Below, one piece after another: positions 45,881 through 55,333 of a DNA stretch of 64,000 nucleotides. Position numbers and translations under genes: made by a program. Source of the stretch: JAPOXR01 sp965221815 (GTDB lineage Bacteria > Pseudomonadota > Alphaproteobacteria > Rhodobacterales > Rhodobacteraceae); assembly GCA_965221815.1 (NCBI GenBank), contig OZ244915.1, positions 1,984,001 through 2,048,000 of the forward strand, written 5' to 3'. The notes under the pieces were generated by a model. The model saw nothing but the letters and a program-made list of their open reading frames with translations. It made no database searches and was not told the origin of the DNA. Each line of letters starts with the position of its first letter. Position 1 is the first letter of the stretch.

Positions 45881-47386
45881 ATGGAGCTTTTTCAGAATCT
45901 GGCCCAGGGTTTCGCCGTTGCCCTGACATTGACCAATTTACTGCTTGCTGTCAGCGGATGTTTTCTGGGAACGGTCATCGGCTCTCTCCCGGGACTTGGC
46001 CCATCCAACGGTGTTGCCATACTGATTCCCCTCGCCTTTACCCTGGGGCTGGATGCGACCGAAGCCCTGGTTCTGATGACCTCGGTCTATTATGGCGCGA
46101 TGTATGGCGGGCGGATTTCTTCAATTCTGCTGAATATTCCCGGAGATGAACCCGCTCTGATGACAACTCTCGACGGGTATCCCATGGCCCGGAAAGGACG
46201 TCCGGGAGACGCACTGGTTCTCTCCGGTGTTGCCTCTTTCTTCGGGGCACTTCTGGCGACCATTGGCCTGATGCTCCTTGCCCCGATCCTCGCGGGTATC
46301 GCCTATCTGTTCGGGCCGCCGGAATATTTTGCCCTTTATCTCCTCGCCTTTTGTACACTCGGTGGGCTGGCTTCGAAAAATCAGGCCAAATCCGCTCTTG
46401 CAGCCGCCATCGGTCTTGGTATTGCCATGATCGGTCTGGACAATTCGACCGGATTGCCACGCTTCACTTATGGTGAAATACATCTGTTTGATGGGATCGA
46501 TTTCCTCGTTGCCATTGTCGGGCTGTTCGCAGTTTCTGAAATATTCATTTTTATCGAGAGTCATGGCAAAAAATCGGCAATTGGCGTGACACTCAGGAAA
46601 GTGACGATTCCGATAAAAGACATTGTCCATTGTCTGCCGACGATGCTCCGGTCGACCTTGGTCGGTTTCGTCGCTGGCGTCTTGCCGGGTGCCGGCGCAT
46701 CATTGGGAAGCTTTCTTGCCTATATGGCGGAGAAATCCATCGCCCGTGACAAGAGCAAATTCGGACACGGGAATCCTCGCGGCGTCGCCGCGCCCGAAGC
46801 CGGCAACAATGCTGCTGCCGGCGGTGCGTTGGTCCCCATGCTGACATTGGGTGTACCCGGCTCGGGGACCACCGCGGTGCTTCTGGCCCTCCTCCTCACT
46901 TTGAATATCACGCCCGGGCCGCTGCTTTTTCAGGACCGTCCAGAGGTTGTATGGGGGTTGATCGCAGCACTACTCATCGCTAACTTCGTCCTCCTCATCA
47001 TGAATGTGCCCCTGGTCCGTCTGTTTGTGTCCATTCTGTCGGTTCCACCCAATATCTTGCTGCCTGGCATCATGATGGTCTCTTTTGCCGGCATCTACTC
47101 GCTCTCAGGGAGCGGATTTGACCTGATCCTGATGATCTTGTTCGGCCTGCTTGGCTATCTGTGTCGTAAGGTTGGGGTTCCGACGGTTCCGATTATCCTG
47201 GGCATTCTGCTGGGCAACAAAATGGAAGATGCGTTGCGCGATGCCATGGTCATCTCCAATGGTGAGATCAGCTATCTTTTTTCTTCCGGAATTTCGATCG
47301 GACTCTGGGTCGCCGCCGTTGTCGGCTTCATTCTGCCGATCTTCCTCCGCCCGTTCCTCAAGACACCGCCGCGCCCGGCCGACTAG
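45881..47386 (+). CDS. tctA: Tripartite tricarboxylate transporter large membrane protein TctA
   Basis: 501 residues, about twelve membrane segments. Family motifs: GTVIGSLPGLGPSNGVAIL, YYGAMYGGRISSILLNIPGD, ALMTTLDGYPMARKG and LGVPGSGTTAVLL. AGGA lies a few bases before the ATG. Forms the channel with TctB. Confidence 0.92.
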   Translation: MELFQNLAQGFAVALTLTNLLLAVSGCFLGTVIGSLPGLGPSNGVAILIPLAFTLGLDATEALVLMTSVYYGAMYGGRISSILLNIPGDEPALMTTLDGYPMARKGRPGDALVLSGVASFFGALLATIGLMLLAPILAGIAYLFGPPEYFALYLLAFCTLGGLASKNQAKSALAAAIGLGIAMIGLDNSTGLPRFTYGEIHLFDGIDFLVAIVGLFAVSEIFIFIESHGKKSAIGVTLRKVTIPIKDIVHCLPTMLRSTLVGFVAGVLPGAGASLGSFLAYMAEKSIARDKSKFGHGNPRGVAAPEAGNNAAAGGALVPMLTLGVPGSGTTAVLLALLLTLNITPGPLLFQDRPEVVWGLIAALLIANFVLLIMNVPLVRLFVSILSVPPNILLPGIMMVSFAGIYSLSGSGFDLILMILFGLLGYLCRKVGVPTVPIILGILLGNKMEDALRDAMVISNGEISYLFSSGISIGLWVAAVVGFILPIFLRPFLKTPPRPAD

Positions 47387-47388
47387 AT

Positions 47389-48753
47389 TTGCCAACCCAG
47401 GTTCTTGTTCCCGCTGGCGTTCTGGGCCTTAAATTCGACAGAAGAGCATTGGCGCGGGGACTGGACCGACAGCCGGATATCATCGCGATTGATGGAGGTT
47501 CCACCGATAGCGGCCCCTACTATCTCGGTGCATCCGTCTCCAAATATTCGCGTGCAGTCACACGCACTGAATGGACAGAGCTGATGATTGCACGCAACCG
47601 GAACAGGATTCCCCTGGTCTTGACAACAGCGGGAACCTGCGGGACCGACGCCTGCGTGGACTGGATGCTGGACATCACCCGTGAAGTGGCTCATGATCTG
47701 GACCAGACCCTGCGGGTCGCAACCATCAAATCATCGCAGGACAACACCAAGATCGCCCAGAATCTTGATCATGGCCGTATCCATGAACTTGCAGATGCGC
47801 CACCAATCGACAAAGAAACCATCCTCGCTTGTGACAATATTGTCGCACTTGCCGGCGCCGAACAGGTGAGTGCGGCCCTGAGCACTGACTCCGACATCAT
47901 CATCACCGGACGGGCAACAGATACGGCTGCGATTGCGGCACTTCCGCTGATGCGCGGCGCGCATCCCGGAGCTGCCTGGCATGGTGCCAAGATTGCCGAA
48001 TGTGGTGCCCTTTGCTCGACCCGACCGTTAACCGGTGTCATCAGTGTGAATTTTGATTCAGACGGATTTGAAGTTGAGGCAATGGCAGACAAGGCTTATT
48101 GTACGCCTCATTCAGTTTCCGCTCATATGCTCTATGAAAATGCCGACCCTTTTCAACTCGCTGAACCCGGCGGTATCCTGGATGTCAGCACGGCAAAATA
48201 TACGGCACTTGATGCGGGCAGGGTCAGGGTTCAAGGTGCGGTGTGGCGACCGTCTGACCGCTACTGCGTCAAGCTCGAAGGTGCACGATTCACTGGTTAT
48301 CAGACATCAATCCTCACGATTTTACGTCAGGAGCGATATGTCACACGGGCAGCGGAATGGGTCAAAAAACTGGAGAATTTCCTGCATGCCGAAATTGATG
48401 GAATTGACAATCCTGATATTCATCTTGAATTTCGCCTGATTGGTGCAAACGCGGCGCTGGGTCGACTCGAACGATGCAGCACGACGGGTTGCGAAGTCGG
48501 TGTCCTGTGCCTGGTCACGGCACCTGCCCAGGAAACAGCCAACCAGATTGCCAAATTGATCAATCCATACCTGCTGCATTTTCCGCTCTCTGACGACGAA
48601 TCCCTCCCCACCTTCGCTTTCCCCTATTCTCCGGCCGAAAGTGAACGCGGCCAAGTCTATGAATTCTGTCTGCAGCATGTCATGGAGCTCGATCATCCAC
48701 TGGACGCTTTCAGGCTGGAAACACATGAGATTGGTCGTGCCTCGGCTCGGTGA
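47389..48753 (+). CDS. AtuA-like (DUF1446) protein
   Basis: 454 residues from TTG 47389, two bases after the tctA stop. Family features: DIIAIDGGSTDSGPYYLG, TTAGTCGTDACVDWML, DIIITGRATDTAAIAALP and HGAKIAECGALCS. AtuA was named from acyclic terpene utilisation, but most members are uncharacterised and act with carboxylate transporters. The DUF4387 gene overlaps its end by 29 bp. Confidence 0.82.
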   Translation: MPTQVLVPAGVLGLKFDRRALARGLDRQPDIIAIDGGSTDSGPYYLGASVSKYSRAVTRTEWTELMIARNRNRIPLVLTTAGTCGTDACVDWMLDITREVAHDLDQTLRVATIKSSQDNTKIAQNLDHGRIHELADAPPIDKETILACDNIVALAGAEQVSAALSTDSDIIITGRATDTAAIAALPLMRGAHPGAAWHGAKIAECGALCSTRPLTGVISVNFDSDGFEVEAMADKAYCTPHSVSAHMLYENADPFQLAEPGGILDVSTAKYTALDAGRVRVQGAVWRPSDRYCVKLEGARFTGYQTSILTILRQERYVTRAAEWVKKLENFLHAEIDGIDNPDIHLEFRLIGANAALGRLERCSTTGCEVGVLCLVTAPAQETANQIAKLINPYLLHFPLSDDESLPTFAFPYSPAESERGQVYEFCLQHVMELDHPLDAFRLETHEIGRASAR

Positions 48754-49081
48754 CCTGGTACAGGATATCCGGTCAAAAAATGCCGGGCCATTTACGGTGA
48801 CGATGGATATCTTCTGCGGGACCGACGCGATTTTTGAACAGATCCGGAAAGAATTGACGAATCACGATGTCGCACGGCTCTTCGCCACCGAACCGCAATC
48901 CCTGCGGCGCTTTGAATTGCCTGATCTGCGCGTCGTCAAATTCAGTATGAGACGCCCACAAATTCAGGGAAGTCTCGCAGATCGCGATATGCATGCGGCA
49001 CAATTCGCAGAACTCTTGCGCGAATATTCTCTCCCGGCATGTCCAGTCGCACCGGGCAAGTCCCCAAGAATCTCAGGTTAA
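48725..49081 (+). CDS. DUF4387 family protein
   Basis: 118 residues from ATG 48725, overlapping the AtuA-like gene. Core: LVQDIRSKNAGPFTVTMDIF and DHDVARLF-like segment, RVVKFSMRRPQIQGSLADRD, characteristic of DUF4387, the usual partner of AtuA-like proteins and probably its second subunit. Its end overlaps convergent hemC by 9 bp. Confidence 0.8.
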   Translation: MRLVVPRLGDLVQDIRSKNAGPFTVTMDIFCGTDAIFEQIRKELTNHDVARLFATEPQSLRRFELPDLRVVKFSMRRPQIQGSLADRDMHAAQFAELLREYSLPACPVAPGKSPRISG

Positions 49082-49996
49082 TGCCGGCGAATCTGCAGCC
49101 TCGGCCAAAATACGCCGGGCCAATTCCAGGCCCAACTGCGCCGCATCGCAAACCGGCCCGCGTAACTGGTCAGAATAGCAGACACTCCCATCAGGACTGA
49201 GAAGTTCCCCGCTGACACGAATGTCACCCTCGCTATATTCTGCCAAAGCGCCAAGCGGCGTGTTGCAATCACCACCGAGACCCGACAACAACGAACGCTC
49301 CGCCGTTGCGCGGCATTTTGATTCAAAATCGTCCATCTGTTCCATCAATTCCTGCACCTGATGATCGTCGTTGCGCCATTGTAAACAGACGCATCCCTGC
49401 GCCGGTGCGGGAAGCATGTCGGTGACCGGGACCGGCGTCATCTGGTCGCTCAATATGTCAAGCCGCCGCAGACCTGCCATTGCCAGCAATGTGGCATCCA
49501 CCGCGCCCTGCGCCAACTTATCCAGCCTGGTGTCCAGGTTGCCCCTGAAATTGACAATTTTCAATCCGGGATTCAATTTCAGCAACTGGGCTTGCCGACG
49601 CAGGCTGGACGTGCCGACGACGGCACCGTCAGGTAAATCACGCGGGTGGGTAGCAGAATGACAGATGAATGAATCGCGCACATCTTCGCGTGGTAACACG
49701 CAGTCGGCAATGAGCCCCTCGGGCTGTTTCACCGGAAGGTCCTTCATTGAATGTACGGCAATATCGATGCGACGATCCAGCAATGCCTGTTCGAGCTCTC
49801 GGCAAAAGACGCCTTTGCCCCCGATCATGCTGATTGGTGCGGTTGACTTCACATCTCCGGTTGTCCGGATAATACAAGTCTGCAGTGCATCGTGCTCATA
49901 TTCTCCACATTCTGCAGCACGCTTGATCGCCTCTATCGTCTGGGCGCGTGCAAGTGGCGAGCCCCGGGTGCCAAATTTGAGAGAACGGCGTTTCAT
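49073..49996 (-). CDS. hemC: Porphobilinogen deaminase (hydroxymethylbilane synthase)
   Basis: 307 residues starting MKRRSLKFGTRGSPLARAQT. Catalytic and binding segments: DIAVHSMKDLP, GTSSLRRQAQLL, RGNLDTRLDKL, LPAPAQGCVCLQ, and the dipyrromethane-cofactor cysteine in GLGGDCNTPLGA. Divergent from hemE with a 164 bp shared promoter region. Confidence 0.93.
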   Translation of the reverse strand: MKRRSLKFGTRGSPLARAQTIEAIKRAAECGEYEHDALQTCIIRTTGDVKSTAPISMIGGKGVFCRELEQALLDRRIDIAVHSMKDLPVKQPEGLIADCVLPREDVRDSFICHSATHPRDLPDGAVVGTSSLRRQAQLLKLNPGLKIVNFRGNLDTRLDKLAQGAVDATLLAMAGLRRLDILSDQMTPVPVTDMLPAPAQGCVCLQWRNDDHQVQELMEQMDDFESKCRATAERSLLSGLGGDCNTPLGALAEYSEGDIRVSGELLSPDGSVCYSDQLRGPVCDAAQLGLELARRILAEAADSPALT

Positions 49997-50160
49997 TGCA
50001 GAGCCGATCCGCACCGGAGTATGGATTGTCTTGCAAAAGTCATGGCTGACTGATTACTTGCTGCTTCCTGTCTTGCCAAGTAATTTGCCATGCTGCTTCA
50101 ACCTGACAGACGAAGACAGCATGACCTGCGCCAGCATCGATATCCCCACGGAGTGATTGG

Positions 50161-51237
50161 ATGAATCAGCGAAAAGCCCTGCTTCGCGTTCTCAAAGGTG
50201 AGCGAGTCGATCCACCGCCTGTATGGATCATGCGCCAGGCCGGGCGGTATCTTCCCGAGTATCGTGAGTTGCGTCAACAGGCGGGAGACTTTCTCACTCT
50301 CTGCTACACACCGGAGATGGCTGCCGAAGTCACGCTGCAACCGATTCGGCGATTTGGTTTTGACGCCGCCATCATTTTTGCTGACATTTTGCTGGTTCCA
50401 CACGCGCTGGGCTCAGACCTCACCTTTGAAACAGGTACGGGGCCGTTGCTCTCGCCCATTGCCGATCCACGCGATATCGACGCTCTTCGCACCGCTGACT
50501 CGGTGCATGAAAAACTGGCACCGGTCAGCGAGGCTCTGCGGATCGTACGTTCTGCCCTTCCCCCGGAGACAGCACTGATTGGATTTGCCGGAGCGCCGTG
50601 GACTGTTGCAACCTACATGATCGCGGGTCGTGCTGTACCTGGACAGATTCCGGCACATGAGTTTTTACGCCGTCAGCCTGAAGCGTTCCGACGACTGATC
50701 AATCTGCTCACGGAAGCCACAATTGAATATCTGTCAGATCAGATTGCAGCAGGGGCCGAAACCATCAAGATTTTTGATAGTTGGGCGGGATCCCTCACGG
50801 GTCAGGAATTTCAACTCTATGTCACTGACCCTGCGCAGGCTATTGTGCGTGCCATTCGGAAGCGTCATCCCGGTGTTCCAATCATTGCATTTCCCCGCGC
50901 TGCCGGCGATGCGCTGCCCGCATTTATTGGAGATGTCAGGCCGGACTGCGTTGCCCTTGACCAATCCGTCAATCCAACATGGATCGCGGACAATCTTGAT
51001 CAGCAGATTTGTGTTCAGGGTCATCTTGACCCAACGCTTCTTGAATCCGGCGGCGATGAGCTGATCGCCGCAGTCCAATCCGTCCTCAACGGATTCGCGG
51101 ACCGCCCACATATCTTTAATCTGGGCCATGGCATCAACCCCACCGCACAGATCGGCAATGTCGAAAAACTGCTGGAAACGGTCCGGTCATGGAGACCCGG
51201 TCAGGCGTCAGCCGTGTCGTGTCTACCGGGCAAATGA
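50161..51237 (+). CDS. hemE: Uroporphyrinogen decarboxylase
   Basis: 358 residues; GGAG lies 9 nt before the ATG. Signature PPVWIMRQAGRYLPEYR near the N-terminus with catalytic Arg residues, GFAGAPWTVATYMI and FNLGHGINP. Decarboxylates uroporphyrinogen III to coproporphyrinogen III. Confidence 0.94.
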   Translation: MNQRKALLRVLKGERVDPPPVWIMRQAGRYLPEYRELRQQAGDFLTLCYTPEMAAEVTLQPIRRFGFDAAIIFADILLVPHALGSDLTFETGTGPLLSPIADPRDIDALRTADSVHEKLAPVSEALRIVRSALPPETALIGFAGAPWTVATYMIAGRAVPGQIPAHEFLRRQPEAFRRLINLLTEATIEYLSDQIAAGAETIKIFDSWAGSLTGQEFQLYVTDPAQAIVRAIRKRHPGVPIIAFPRAAGDALPAFIGDVRPDCVALDQSVNPTWIADNLDQQICVQGHLDPTLLESGGDELIAAVQSVLNGFADRPHIFNLGHGINPTAQIGNVEKLLETVRSWRPGQASAVSCLPGK

Positions 51238-51271
51238 CCGTCGAATCAAATATCCAGGTCATGATAGGATG

Positions 51272-52165
51272 CTATGGCCACCGGGCGAGGGGGGGTAAAC
51301 TCATCAGGACCGCATCCGGATCATGGCCCGATTCCAGGCCGAACCTGGTTCCCCGGTCATAGACCAGATTGAACTCTGCGTAGAGACCACGATGTATGAG
51401 CTGTTTCTCGCGATCAGCATCCGTCCATTCTTCATCCATTCGTCGTAACACCAACGGCAAGTAGGCTTTCAGGAATGCCCGTCCGACATCCTGAACAAAC
51501 TGAAAGTCCGTCCGCCAGTCACCGGTATTCAGATCATCAAAAAATATGCCGCCCACACCGCGGGCGCGCTGGCGATGAGTCACAAAAAAATAACGATCTG
51601 CCCATTCGCGGAAACGCTGGTAATACGTGCCGTCAGTCCGGTCGCAGCATGTCTGCAAGGCGGCATGAAAGTCGCGTGTATCATCATCATATTCGATACA
51701 GGGATTGAGATCAGTGCCGCCGCCGAACCACCAGCGCGATGGCGTCCAGAACATACGCGTATTGAAATGAACTGAAGGGACTCTCGGATTGCGCATATGT
51801 GCCACCAGAGAGACACCGGAAGCCCAGAATCGCGGATCGTTCCTGATTCCCTCGATGGATTTGCCTGCTGCCAGTCGATGCAATGAATCTTCATCCAGTA
51901 CGCCGTAAACAGTCGACGCATTCACGCCCACTTTTTCAAACAGATTGCCGTCCCGCATAATCGCCATCACACCGCCCCCACGATCCGAACCGTCGGCCGC
52001 CCGGGTCCTGGTCTCACGCAACGCAAAGCTGGCGGATGCGTCCTCGCCGCCAGCAACCGAGTCTGTCTCCAATTGTTCGAAACGCTGGCAAACCGACTCC
52101 TGCACGCTCACAAACCATTCACGGGCCTGCCGTTTTTCGTCGTGCATCTCTTCATCTTGCTTCAC
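51272..52165 (-). CDS. hemF: Oxygen-dependent coproporphyrinogen III oxidase
   Basis: 297 residues from GTG 52165 with GAGG 7 nt upstream. HemF motifs: GGGVMAIMRDGNLFEKVGVN, VPSVHFNTRMFWT, WWFGGGTDLNP, RGVGGIFFDDLN and EFNLVYDRGTRFGLESG. Next step after HemE; implies aerobic heme synthesis. Confidence 0.93.
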   Translation of the reverse strand: MKQDEEMHDEKRQAREWFVSVQESVCQRFEQLETDSVAGGEDASASFALRETRTRAADGSDRGGGVMAIMRDGNLFEKVGVNASTVYGVLDEDSLHRLAAGKSIEGIRNDPRFWASGVSLVAHMRNPRVPSVHFNTRMFWTPSRWWFGGGTDLNPCIEYDDDTRDFHAALQTCCDRTDGTYYQRFREWADRYFFVTHRQRARGVGGIFFDDLNTGDWRTDFQFVQDVGRAFLKAYLPLVLRRMDEEWTDADREKQLIHRGLYAEFNLVYDRGTRFGLESGHDPDAVLMSLPPLARWP

Positions 52166-52407
52166 GCCATCACCTCATCAATCCAGTTTAATGCCACTTT
52201 TTCAGAGCCCCAATATGCCGGAACCTGCGGGATATTCTCATCGGCCCGTGCGGTCTCCGATCTTATCGGGCAATGGAATTGGTCAACACCACAACTGACA
52301 GATCTCTTCTTGCCCTTGCCGCAGGTGGCAGGCGTAATGACCAAACAGCTGCAGGATGCCGGATCGGTATGACTCCCAGACCGTTGCCAACATTCGACTC
52401 TCATTGA

Positions 52408-53007
52408 TCAATAGGGTTTGCGGGAAATCATCGCAGCAGTGATCGTGCCGCCATCAAGAAGATCAAGTTCACCGCCCATCGGCACACCCTGTCCGAGTTG
52501 CGTGACCCGAACGCCGCGAGCACTCAGCTGACCTGCAATGTAATGTGCCGTTGTTTGACCATCCACGGTGGCACTGAGCGCCAAAACCACCTCTTCGGTC
52601 CCGTCTTCCGCCACTCTCTGCAGAAGCGCCGGAATTCGCAATTCCTCGGGCCCAATATGATCCAACATCGACAGGAGTCCGCCCAGGATATGGTACCGCC
52701 CCTTGAATGCACCTGCCCTTTCCATTGCCCACAAGTCCGAGACATCCTGCACCACACAAATCTCGTGACTTGAACGCTCCGCTGAAACGCAGATCGGGCA
52801 GATATCGTCAGTACTGAAATTCCCGCAGATGGAACAATTTCTCACACTTGCGGCGACATTCTGCATGGCGGTCGCGATTTCCGACATGCGCCCGTTGCGT
52901 GACTTCAAGAGCTCAAGGACAATGCGGCGTGATGAAACCGGCCCGAGCCCGGGCAGCCGCGCCAGTTGGTCAATGAGACTGCGAATGGGCTTCAGTTCCT
53001 GATTCAT
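52408..53007 (-). CDS. recR: Recombination mediator RecR
   Basis: 199 residues from MNQELKPIRSLID. Helix-hairpin-helix LPGLGPVSSRRI, zinc finger CSICGNF-x-CPIC, and Toprim domain with ICVVQDVSDLWAMERAGAF and EVVLALSATVDGQTTAHYI. Lies directly downstream of dnaX without the ybaB gene that usually separates them. Confidence 0.93.
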   Translation of the reverse strand: MNQELKPIRSLIDQLARLPGLGPVSSRRIVLELLKSRNGRMSEIATAMQNVAASVRNCSICGNFSTDDICPICVSAERSSHEICVVQDVSDLWAMERAGAFKGRYHILGGLLSMLDHIGPEELRIPALLQRVAEDGTEEVVLALSATVDGQTTAHYIAGQLSARGVRVTQLGQGVPMGGELDLLDGGTITAAMISRKPY

Positions 53008-53044
53008 GCCATGAGTCCTGCCACGAAATTCGAAATGACCGGGC

Positions 53045-54463
53045 TCAATCCGGCAAAGCGCGCACGACGGCACCTGGAAAAGTCTCGATGACACTTTGCG
53101 ACAATTCATGTTGCCGCACCTGTTCAAGAAACTGGTCGTGCTCTGCCTGGCTGTCGCTTTGCACCTCCCTGTTTCCTTCAGGGACTTGATTGTCATGCAC
53201 AGAAGGCGGTTCCGGTGATGGCTGGTCACCACCCGTTGGGGACTGAGGAACTACCACCTGGCGTGGGGTCATCTCTCTGTTCGCTGTCGACACCTCAGCC
53301 GTTTGTCCCCCCGTCAATTTACGCAACAGATCTGCTGCAGGTGGAATCTCCTGGACATAGCACAGGCGGATCACCGCCATTTCTGCCGCCATCATCGGAC
53401 TCGGTGCGTTGGGAGCTTCGCCCGCGGCATGCAGGAGCATCTGCCAGGCGCGTGAAACCGCTCCCATTGGCAGTCTCTCGGCGAGGTCCAGTCCGCGTTT
53501 CGCCTCATCGGGCGGCAAACCGACATCGCGCACGGTATCTGGCGACACTTTCAGGATCGCGATCAAATGAAAGGACTCCGCGAGGTCACGAATCATCGCG
53601 TTCGGATCGGCACCATCACGATATTGCCCATTCAACTCCTCGATTGCGCCCACGGCGTCTCCGCGCATGATCAACTCCACAAGATCAAGCGTTCGCCCGC
53701 GATCAGCGAGACCCAGCATTTCACGCATTTCTGTGGCCCCGATCCTGTCGCCACTGGCCCCGGCAGCCTGATCCAGCAGACTGACCGCATCGCGCGCCGA
53801 GCCTTCGGCAGCGCGGGTGATCAGTTCAATGGCTTCGGCCGTGATCGGGATTTTCTCGGACTTCGCTATCGACAGAAGATGATCACGCATCACCGGAGGT
53901 TCAATTCTCTTGAGATCGAACCGCTGACAGCGCGACAACACAGTGACCGGCACTTTGCGAATCTCGGTCGTGGCAAAAATGAATTTGACGTGATCGGGCG
54001 GCTCTTCCAGGGTTTTCAACAGGGCATTGAAGGCGTGTGTCGATAACATGTGAATTTCATCGATCAGGTAAACGCGGTAGCGCCCTTCAACCGGTTCGAA
54101 TGAGACATTTTCCAAAATCTCACGCATCTCATTGACCTGACTCCGCGACGCGGCGTCGAGTTCGAGAACATCCATGTGTCGTCCTTCCGAGACGCGCACG
54201 CAGCTATCACAAACACCGCAAGGTTCAACCGCCCTCACTGAACCACCGGCGGTACAGTTCATACCCTTGGCAATGATTCGCGCCGTGGTCGTCTTGCCGA
54301 CACCCCGCACACCAGTCAGAATATAGGCCTGTGGGATACGATTTTCGGCAAAAGCATTGCGCAGAATTCTGACCATCGTCTCCTGGCCAATCAATTCCTG
54401 AAAAGTGCCAGGGCGGTACTTACGCGCCAAGACCTGGTAAGCAATGTTGGGATCCTCTGCCAT
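53045..54463 (-). CDS. dnaX: DNA polymerase III subunit gamma/tau
   Basis: 472 residues. Walker A GVRGVGKTTTAR, zinc-binding CGVCDSC, YLIDEIHMLSTHAFNALLKT, and SRC (arginine finger region). Clamp-loader domains I-III are complete; after about residue 380 there is a low-complexity linker (GGDQPSPEPPSVHDNQ) and only a short C-terminal piece ending ETFPGAVVRALPD. This is shorter than many alphaproteobacterial DnaX proteins, so the tau-specific region is reduced. Confidence 0.92.
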   Translation of the reverse strand: MAEDPNIAYQVLARKYRPGTFQELIGQETMVRILRNAFAENRIPQAYILTGVRGVGKTTTARIIAKGMNCTAGGSVRAVEPCGVCDSCVRVSEGRHMDVLELDAASRSQVNEMREILENVSFEPVEGRYRVYLIDEIHMLSTHAFNALLKTLEEPPDHVKFIFATTEIRKVPVTVLSRCQRFDLKRIEPPVMRDHLLSIAKSEKIPITAEAIELITRAAEGSARDAVSLLDQAAGASGDRIGATEMREMLGLADRGRTLDLVELIMRGDAVGAIEELNGQYRDGADPNAMIRDLAESFHLIAILKVSPDTVRDVGLPPDEAKRGLDLAERLPMGAVSRAWQMLLHAAGEAPNAPSPMMAAEMAVIRLCYVQEIPPAADLLRKLTGGQTAEVSTANREMTPRQVVVPQSPTGGDQPSPEPPSVHDNQVPEGNREVQSDSQAEHDQFLEQVRQHELSQSVIETFPGAVVRALPD

Positions 54464-54602
54464 CTTCCCTCATCACACATCTCTTGGCAACAAATTATCT
54501 GGCCCCAGTGAAGATTCCAAATCAGAATCAGATCCCGTTGCCACCCACAGACCCACCATGGCACACGCGGCGTGTGCACGGGAAATAGCGTGAAGAATTC
54601 GG

Positions 54603-55001
54603 CTATTTCACCGCCAGATTGATGATCGCCTGAGCCGCCTCCTGGATTGCTGCCACCGTCTTCTGTCGCTGTGCCATCGATTTGAATTTCGGTAAAGGGA
54701 TCCGCAATTCATGCTCGGATTCACCTGTTTTGCTGCCGTTAACCAGTGGATGCGCAATTGCATACGTCTCCTGAAATGCGGCCGCTTCGTCCGTATTCAT
54801 ATCGCAGATTCCAACCACCGTTTCGACATATTTTGATGGCAACGGCACATCATAGGAAGGATTGAAAATCTGGCTCACGAAACTCTTGCTGATCCCGGTT
54901 TCCCGGGCAATACGACTCCGTGTTCCAGCCGGGCAACGTTCCAATGCTCTCAGGAGGATTCGCTTATACTGCCTGACGGCTTGCCGTTGTCCTTCTGGCA
55001 T
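54603..55001 (-). CDS. Small helix-turn-helix regulator
   Basis: 132 residues from ATG 55001 (MPEGQRQAVRQYKRI). SRIARETGISKSFVSQIFN is a clear HTH with a lambda-repressor-like look; the C-terminal half is alpha-helical and unrecognised. It sits between dnaX and the SRP RNA gene. Target unknown. Confidence 0.65.
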   Translation of the reverse strand: MPEGQRQAVRQYKRILLRALERCPAGTRSRIARETGISKSFVSQIFNPSYDVPLPSKYVETVVGICDMNTDEAAAFQETYAIAHPLVNGSKTGESEHELRIPLPKFKSMAQRQKTVAAIQEAAQAIINLAVK

Positions 55002-55080
55002 GATTGGCGCATTGCCCTCATTTGATAAAGCCCGGCAAGCCGCAGACCATGGCCCGTCATTGCAAACCACTGGACAGGAC

Positions 55081-55172
55081 GGGAACCAGCAATCGGCCCA
55101 GGCGGGTTTCGTTACGGCTGCTTCCTCTCGGACCTGACCGGGTTAGCGATCCGCACGTCCGCGCTGGCTCCC
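55081..55172 (-). ncRNA. ffs: Signal recognition particle RNA (bacterial small type, 4.5S)
   Basis: On the minus strand, GGTCAGGTCCGAGAGGAAGC reproduces the conserved SRP RNA tip, where E. coli has GGTCAGGTCCGGAAGGAAGC. The ends pair: GGGAGCCAGC at 55172 with GCTGGTTCCC at 55081. The apical tetraloop is GAGA instead of GGAA. Proximity to dnaX is common in this class. Ends are inferred from pairing. Confidence 0.9.
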
Positions 55173-55333
55173 GGTTCGGTTCCTATCGGACCTTCAATTT
55201 CGCATCAAGCGTGCAATCGAAATATCCTGTGTTTTTCACCACGCGGTGACCCCAGACAGTATCCAGTATGCCAAGACAACAAGCGATTCGGCATCGCCGC
55301 TGTCAATCGGTTTCATGAGCAATAGAAACCCGG

